A stretch of 64,000 bases of DNA from an uncultured Chlorobiaceae bacterium (lineage in GTDB: Bacteria; Bacteroidota; Chlorobiia; Chlorobiales; Chlorobiaceae), in NCBI GenBank assembly GCA_903866255.1, contig CAIPMW010000019.1:1-64000 (forward strand), in the 5' to 3' direction. Made by a program: the position numbers and the translations under genes. The notes beneath the pieces are model-generated. The model searched no databases. It had not been told where the DNA came from and worked only from the letters and a program-made list of their open reading frames with translations. This document shows, one piece after another, positions 60,403-64,000 of the stretch; within the stretch, counting starts at the first letter, position 1; every line of letters starts with the position of its first letter.

Positions 60403-61425
60403 GTGAAAAATATAACATGGATATCGGGATTGCTTGGCGCTGCGGCGATCTGGCTGCTGCTCTATAACAATCTTGAGGCGTTGGCTGAGCTGCTGTTGCA
60501 GGGTTCCTCCATAAGCAGGGCAAACCCTTTTGGTGAAGCGCTCTTTTTCTTTCTCTATGAGGTGCCGAAGGTGCTTCTGCTTCTCACGGCTGTGGTTTTT
60601 TTGATGGGTGTGGTACACACCTTTATCTCTGCGGAGCGAACCCGCGCCTTGCTCTCCGGACGTCGGGTCGGAGTTGGCAACATTATGGCGGCAACTCTCG
60701 GTATTGTCACCCCATTCTGTTCCTGCTCAGCGGTTCCGCTTTTTATCGGTTTTTTGCAGGCTGGTGTGCCTCTTGGTGTCACGTTTTCGTTTCTCATTTC
60801 AGCACCGATGATTAATGAAGTGGCTCTGGCGCTGCTTTTTGGCATGTTCGGCTGGAAGGTTGCCCTGCTCTATTCTGCGATGGGGTTGAGTGTTGCCATT
60901 ATTGCCGGGATGGTGATCGGCAAGCTCAAGATGGAGCGTTATCTGGAGGAGTGGGTGCGTCAATTACAGGAGAGTCCGGTCGCGGCTGAGGTCGAGGGCG
61001 GTACCATGAGCGTTGCACAGCGGATTGCGGAGGGGCGCAGCCACGTTCGTGATATTGTGGGCAAAGTGTGGCTCTATATTGTTCTCGGGGTAGGGCTTGG
61101 CGCGGGCATTCACGGTTACGTCCCTGAAAACTTTATGGCATCACTGATGGGCAAAAGTGTCTGGTGGTCGGTTCCTGTGGCCGTGCTGATTGGTGTGCCG
61201 ATGTACTCCAATGCTGCCGGTATTCTTCCTGTGGTGCAGGCACTGCTTGGCAAAGGGGCGGCGCTTGGCACGGTGATGGCCTTCATGATGAGCGTGATAG
61301 CTCTTTCGGCCCCGGAGATGATCATTCTCCGCAAGGTGCTGAAGCCGCAACTCATTGCGCTCTTTGCAGGTGTTGTGGCAACCGGTATTATGCTGGTAGG
61401 TTTTGTGTTTAATCTTGTTTTGTAA
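60403..61425 (+). CDS. ArsP/YraQ-family permease
   Basis: A 340-residue permease of the PF03773 type with about eight to ten spans. The signature is TPFCSCSAVPLFIGFLQAG (Cys106 and Cys108), followed by LISAPMINEVALALL. ArsP members export trivalent organoarsenicals using paired cysteines in the membrane; other members have different or unknown roles. The start is GTG at 60403, since the frame upstream is closed by TAA. The shared element 51 bases upstream suggests metal- or arsenic-type control. ArsP itself is one candidate, YraQ-type permease the other. Confidence 0.75.
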   Translation: MKNITWISGLLGAAAIWLLLYNNLEALAELLLQGSSISRANPFGEALFFFLYEVPKVLLLLTAVVFLMGVVHTFISAERTRALLSGRRVGVGNIMAATLGIVTPFCSCSAVPLFIGFLQAGVPLGVTFSFLISAPMINEVALALLFGMFGWKVALLYSAMGLSVAIIAGMVIGKLKMERYLEEWVRQLQESPVAAEVEGGTMSVAQRIAEGRSHVRDIVGKVWLYIVLGVGLGAGIHGYVPENFMASLMGKSVWWSVPVAVLIGVPMYSNAAGILPVVQALLGKGAALGTVMAFMMSVIALSAPEMIILRKVLKPQLIALFAGVVATGIMLVGFVFNLVL

Positions 61426-61518
61426 GCTTCTGTAGAAAAAGGGGTCAAAAAATGAAATGGGTGTTGCATCCTTGTTATCTTGAGCAAACTTTTTTCAGAT
61501 GGGTCCAACTCTATCGAC

Positions 61519-62460
61519 ATGATTATCAGCGCCAGCCGACGGAGCGACATTCCCGCCTTTTATGGCGAGTGGTTTATGAACCGCCTGAGAGCAGGGGTGG
61601 TGCTGGTTCGCAACCCCATGCAAAAAAAGCAGGTCAGCCGCCTTCTGCTTACCCCGGAAACGGTTGATGCCTTTGTCTTCTGGACAAAAAATCCGACACC
61701 TTTTCTTCACTGCCTGCCGGAGATACAAGCGCTTGGTTATCCCTTCTATTTTCTCTTTACCCTTACCCCTTACGATGGAACACTGGAGCCGGGTGTCCCG
61801 GAAACGGAGAAGATGGTGGAGGTATTCCGAACATTGTCGCAGTTGATTGGGCCGGAAAATGTTGTGTGGCGTTACGACCCAGTGATAGTGACCAATCTGC
61901 TTTCTCCGGCCTGGCATGTTGAAGCATTCAACCGCCTGGCTGAAGCGCTTGCCGGATATACGAAGCGCTGTATTATCAGCTTTCTTGACGATTACCAGAA
62001 GGTGCGCCGCCGGATGCAGGCAATCCGTTACCAATTGCCTGACAAAGCGGCGATGGGGGAGCTGGCCGCCCTTTTTGCGGAATCGGCGTTGCGCAATGGC
62101 ATGGCACTCTGCACCTGCAGCCACGATATTGAGCTCTCGCACCTCGGCATTATGCACAGTCGCTGTGTTGATGGCGAGATGATTGAACGTCTCTCAGGCA
62201 GAATGATGGGCGCGATCAAAAAAGACAGCGGCCAGCGCCATGCCTGCCGCTGTGTCGAAAGTCGCGATATAGGTAGTTACAACACCTGCCAGCATGGCTG
62301 CCTCTACTGCTATGCGGTCTCAACCACGGATAAAGCCCTGACGGCCCACCAGCGCTTTGATCCACTGTCACCCATGCTGTGCGACACCTTGCAGGGAGAT
62401 GAGGTCATTACAACAGCGGCTGTTCGAAAGCGCCGGGCAGCAAGAGCGGCGTTGTGGTGA
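61519..62460 (+). CDS. DUF1848 protein
   Basis: A 313-residue protein from the chosen start. It opens MIISASRRSDIPAFYGEWF, the family N terminus, has WTKNPTPFL and WRYDPVIV, and ends with a cysteine cluster (CACRCVESRDIGSYNTCQHGCLYCYA) seen in parts as CQHGCLYCY, which likely binds an iron-sulfur cluster. DUF1848 resembles spore-photoproduct-lyase-type radical SAM folds, but no reaction is known to me. I prefer ATG 61519 over TTG 61480 because the family begins at this point. Confidence 0.82.
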   Translation: MIISASRRSDIPAFYGEWFMNRLRAGVVLVRNPMQKKQVSRLLLTPETVDAFVFWTKNPTPFLHCLPEIQALGYPFYFLFTLTPYDGTLEPGVPETEKMVEVFRTLSQLIGPENVVWRYDPVIVTNLLSPAWHVEAFNRLAEALAGYTKRCIISFLDDYQKVRRRMQAIRYQLPDKAAMGELAALFAESALRNGMALCTCSHDIELSHLGIMHSRCVDGEMIERLSGRMMGAIKKDSGQRHACRCVESRDIGSYNTCQHGCLYCYAVSTTDKALTAHQRFDPLSPMLCDTLQGDEVITTAAVRKRRAARAALW

Positions 62461-62626
62461 GGATTAGTCAGCGAATTATTCCAGAGTGTACTATGCTGTA
62501 TTTCAGGATATTGCGGATGAAAAAAATATTATCTTTTGCACAAGGGTGAAGCTCTTTATGGAATAATGGCTTCCTGATTTGAATTTATAGTCGGAAAATG
62601 TTAACCGGGTAAAATTCGATAACACT

Positions 62627-63313
62627 ATGTTGGACGCAGAATTGCTGTTACAATCAGTCGCGCTGTGGAATGAAGCTCGCGACAACGATCCAGAGAGTGT
62701 GGTGAACCTTCAGGATCAGGATCTCAGTGGCGCTTATCTGAATGGCGCCGATTTTTGTGAGGCTAATCTCACCGGCGCAACTCTCAATGGAGCAATTCTC
62801 AACGGGGCTGATCTCAGTGATGCCCATCTGAGTGGCGCGGACTTCAGTGAGGCGGATCTCAGCGGCTCAATACTTTGGAGTGCAGACCTGAGTGAGGCGA
62901 ACTTTACTCAGGCCATTCTCAATGGAGCCGATCTGAGCGGCGCTTATCTTGCAAATGCAGATTTTACTGCGGCATCCATTTGTGGCGCTGATATGACCGA
63001 TGCTAACCTGAGCGGGGCGAACTTTCAGGATGCCAGTATCCTGGGAACGGACTTTTTAGATGTCTTTGCAGATCATACAAACTTCAGTGGAGCAGACCTC
63101 AAGGGATGTGACTTCACTGGCGCTGATCTCACCGGAGCGGACTTCAGTGAAGCGATTCTTAATGGAAGTGATTTCACTGGCGCGGAACTCGTCGGAACTG
63201 ATTTCACTGGAGCGACTCTCGATGGAGTTGAGTTTGCTGCCGCAAATATTGAAGGGGCAAAAGGGTTGCCTGATTCTGTTGTTAATGGATCAGACGAGGA
63301 TATTGAGGAGTAG
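62627..63313 (+). CDS. Pentapeptide-repeat protein
   Basis: A 228-residue protein of about 35 tandem pentapeptides, such as ADLSGAYLNGADF and ANLTGATLNGA. It should form a long right-handed beta-helix. It has a 30-residue helical N terminus and an acidic C-terminal tail (NGSDEDIEE). The repeats differ from the cysteine-rich protein at 58096-58698, having alanine at the inward position. Function is unknown; some relatives mimic DNA and protect gyrase. Confidence 0.85.
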   Translation: MLDAELLLQSVALWNEARDNDPESVVNLQDQDLSGAYLNGADFCEANLTGATLNGAILNGADLSDAHLSGADFSEADLSGSILWSADLSEANFTQAILNGADLSGAYLANADFTAASICGADMTDANLSGANFQDASILGTDFLDVFADHTNFSGADLKGCDFTGADLTGADFSEAILNGSDFTGAELVGTDFTGATLDGVEFAAANIEGAKGLPDSVVNGSDEDIEE

Positions 63314-63534
63314 ACGCAGAGAGAGAAAAAGCCGGGCGATGCCGGGATTATGTGGCCATCATGATTATTTGTTCCTATGATTAAGCGCTCGCTCAGCAAC
63401 AAGGCGCCCGGTAATCTTTCTCGAAACCGACGACGATTATTGTCGAAATTTTCGTCACGGGTTTTGGTATTTTTTTTATTGGGTTACAGGTGTATCTGTT
63501 TACCGCCTGGTCTTTTTTAATCTCTCAGGGTTAA
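63314..63534. other. Intergenic region between the pentapeptide-repeat gene and the dispersed repeat
   Basis: About 220 bases with no recognisable gene. AAAAAGCCGGGCGATGCCGGG near 63335 can form a weak hairpin after the pentapeptide gene but lacks a T-run. Otherwise nothing notable. Confidence 0.45.
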
Positions 63535-63612
63535 ATTCCCCACCGCTTGCGGTGAAGTTTGTCAAGCTTTTTCTAAAACCAGGGTACCCTGCTGCTTGCG
63601 GCGGGAGCTTCA
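63535..63612. repeat. Dispersed two-hairpin repeat, copy 2
   Basis: It begins ATTCCCCACCGCTTGCGGTG, then TTTGTCAAGCTT, then CTGCTTGCGGCGGGAGCTTC. It matches 13412-13455 nearly base for base over its first 44 bases. It lies 25 bases before the glycosyltransferase-like gene's start codon. Confidence 0.75.
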
Positions 63613-63637
63613 TTGACCATTCCAGGAGGTTTCCTCA

Positions 63638-64000
63638 GTGAAAAATAGTCGGCTTCTTCTTATTTTTTCCAAAAATCCGGAGAAAGGAGAGGTTAAAACA
63701 CGCCTTGCCCGTAGCGTTGGAGAGGAGAGAGCCCTTGAGGTTTACGAAACACTCAGGGGGCATACAGCCAGGGTATCAGAGGGTGTTGATGCAGAGCGGA
63801 TGGTGTATTACTCCAGTTTTATCCCCTCGTCCGACCTTTTTTGTACTGAAAATTTTTTGCCCCGCCTCCAAAAGGGAGATGATCTGGGAGAGCGCATGTT
63901 TCACGCCATGGAGGAGGGGTTTGAAGCTGGCTTTGTCCACGTTGTGCTCATCGGAACGGACTGTGACGAGCTGAGCAGCGAAATTCTTAATGAGGCATTC
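63638..64000 (+). CDS. TIGR04282/DUF2064 glycosyltransferase-like protein, N-terminal part
   Basis: The first 121 residues are in the window; the gene runs off the right edge. It starts with GTG at 63638 behind AGGAGG at 63625-63630. The protein begins MKNSRLLLIFSKNPEKGEVK then TRLARSVGEERALEVY, the nucleotide-diphospho-sugar transferase-like fold of DUF2064, and contains LIGTDCDEL as the metal-binding segment. Some members are annotated as arsenosugar biosynthesis glycosyltransferases; most have no proven role. An ATG further on (codon 58) would truncate the fold, so the GTG start is preferred. Confidence 0.8.
   Translation, partial: MKNSRLLLIFSKNPEKGEVKTRLARSVGEERALEVYETLRGHTARVSEGVDAERMVYYSSFIPSSDLFCTENFLPRLQKGDDLGERMFHAMEEGFEAGFVHVVLIGTDCDELSSEILNEAF

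Noticed and set aside
1-64000. tRNA, rRNA or prophage genes
   Set aside because: I looked through the intergenic regions for cloverleaf or conserved rRNA segments and for capsid, integrase or lysis genes, and saw none.

Overview
The window reads as one chromosomal stretch of a Gram-negative bacterium with mid-range GC. It has a cbb3 oxidase, an outer-membrane porin, twin-arginine export and two terminal oxidases, and no plasmid or phage backbone. My best guess is a member of the Chlorobiota (green sulfur bacteria and relatives). This rests on overall gene content: an AioA-type molybdoenzyme with its own cofactor genes, a hyp cluster and DUF1207. No photosynthesis or ribosomal marker lies in the window, so the assignment is an inference.

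Layout. 1-7.2 kb: a complete minus-strand cbb3 operon, ccoNOQP-ccoGH-(YtkA-like)-ccoI-ccoS, with a one-haem CcoP. 7.2-8.8 kb: an IS200-like REP-associated transposase between two palindromic repeat arrays, with a decayed second copy of the cydB tail. 8.8-11.2 kb: cytochrome bd (cydAB). 11.4-13.4 kb: methylthioadenosine salvage (mtnA plus a nucleoside phosphorylase). 13.5-21 kb: housekeeping genes (PLP homeostasis protein, cyclophilin, TPR proteins, tatD, lspA, aroE, uvrC). 21-26.1 kb: an MHS-type transporter with a small membrane protein, a universal stress protein, a porin and a DUF1207 protein. 26.2-33.3 kb: pyrB, then divergent hypABFCDE for NiFe-hydrogenase maturation. 33.3-38.8 kb: a complete 2-oxoglutarate dehydrogenase complex (sucAB-lpd). 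39-42 kb: thiSGHF. 42-47.9 kb: sulfur amino acid genes (metB-like, cysE, cysK, a LuxR-type regulator, metY, DUF4395), headed by a leader with an intrinsic terminator.

48.2-58 kb is the most interesting block. It holds a MoaC-MoaB fusion, MoeA, a MobB-MobA fusion, an AioB-like Rieske protein, an AioA-like molybdopterin oxidoreductase, MoaA, a MOSC protein, an exported thioredoxin and a CcdA-like electron carrier. It looks like a molybdoenzyme packed with much of its cofactor pathway. The AioA-like enzyme keeps the cluster ligands and the Arg/His pair of arsenite oxidases, but appears to have Trp in place of a pocket His. A 12-bp palindrome recurs before moaCB and before aioB. A separate 28-bp element recurs upstream of the thioredoxin gene and of an ArsP-family permease.

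58-64 kb: two pentapeptide-repeat proteins, an aldehyde dehydrogenase, the ArsP-like permease, a DUF1848 protein and the start of a TIGR04282/DUF2064 glycosyltransferase-like gene cut by the window edge. At least five dispersed or palindromic repeat families occur between genes. No tRNA, rRNA or CRISPR was found.
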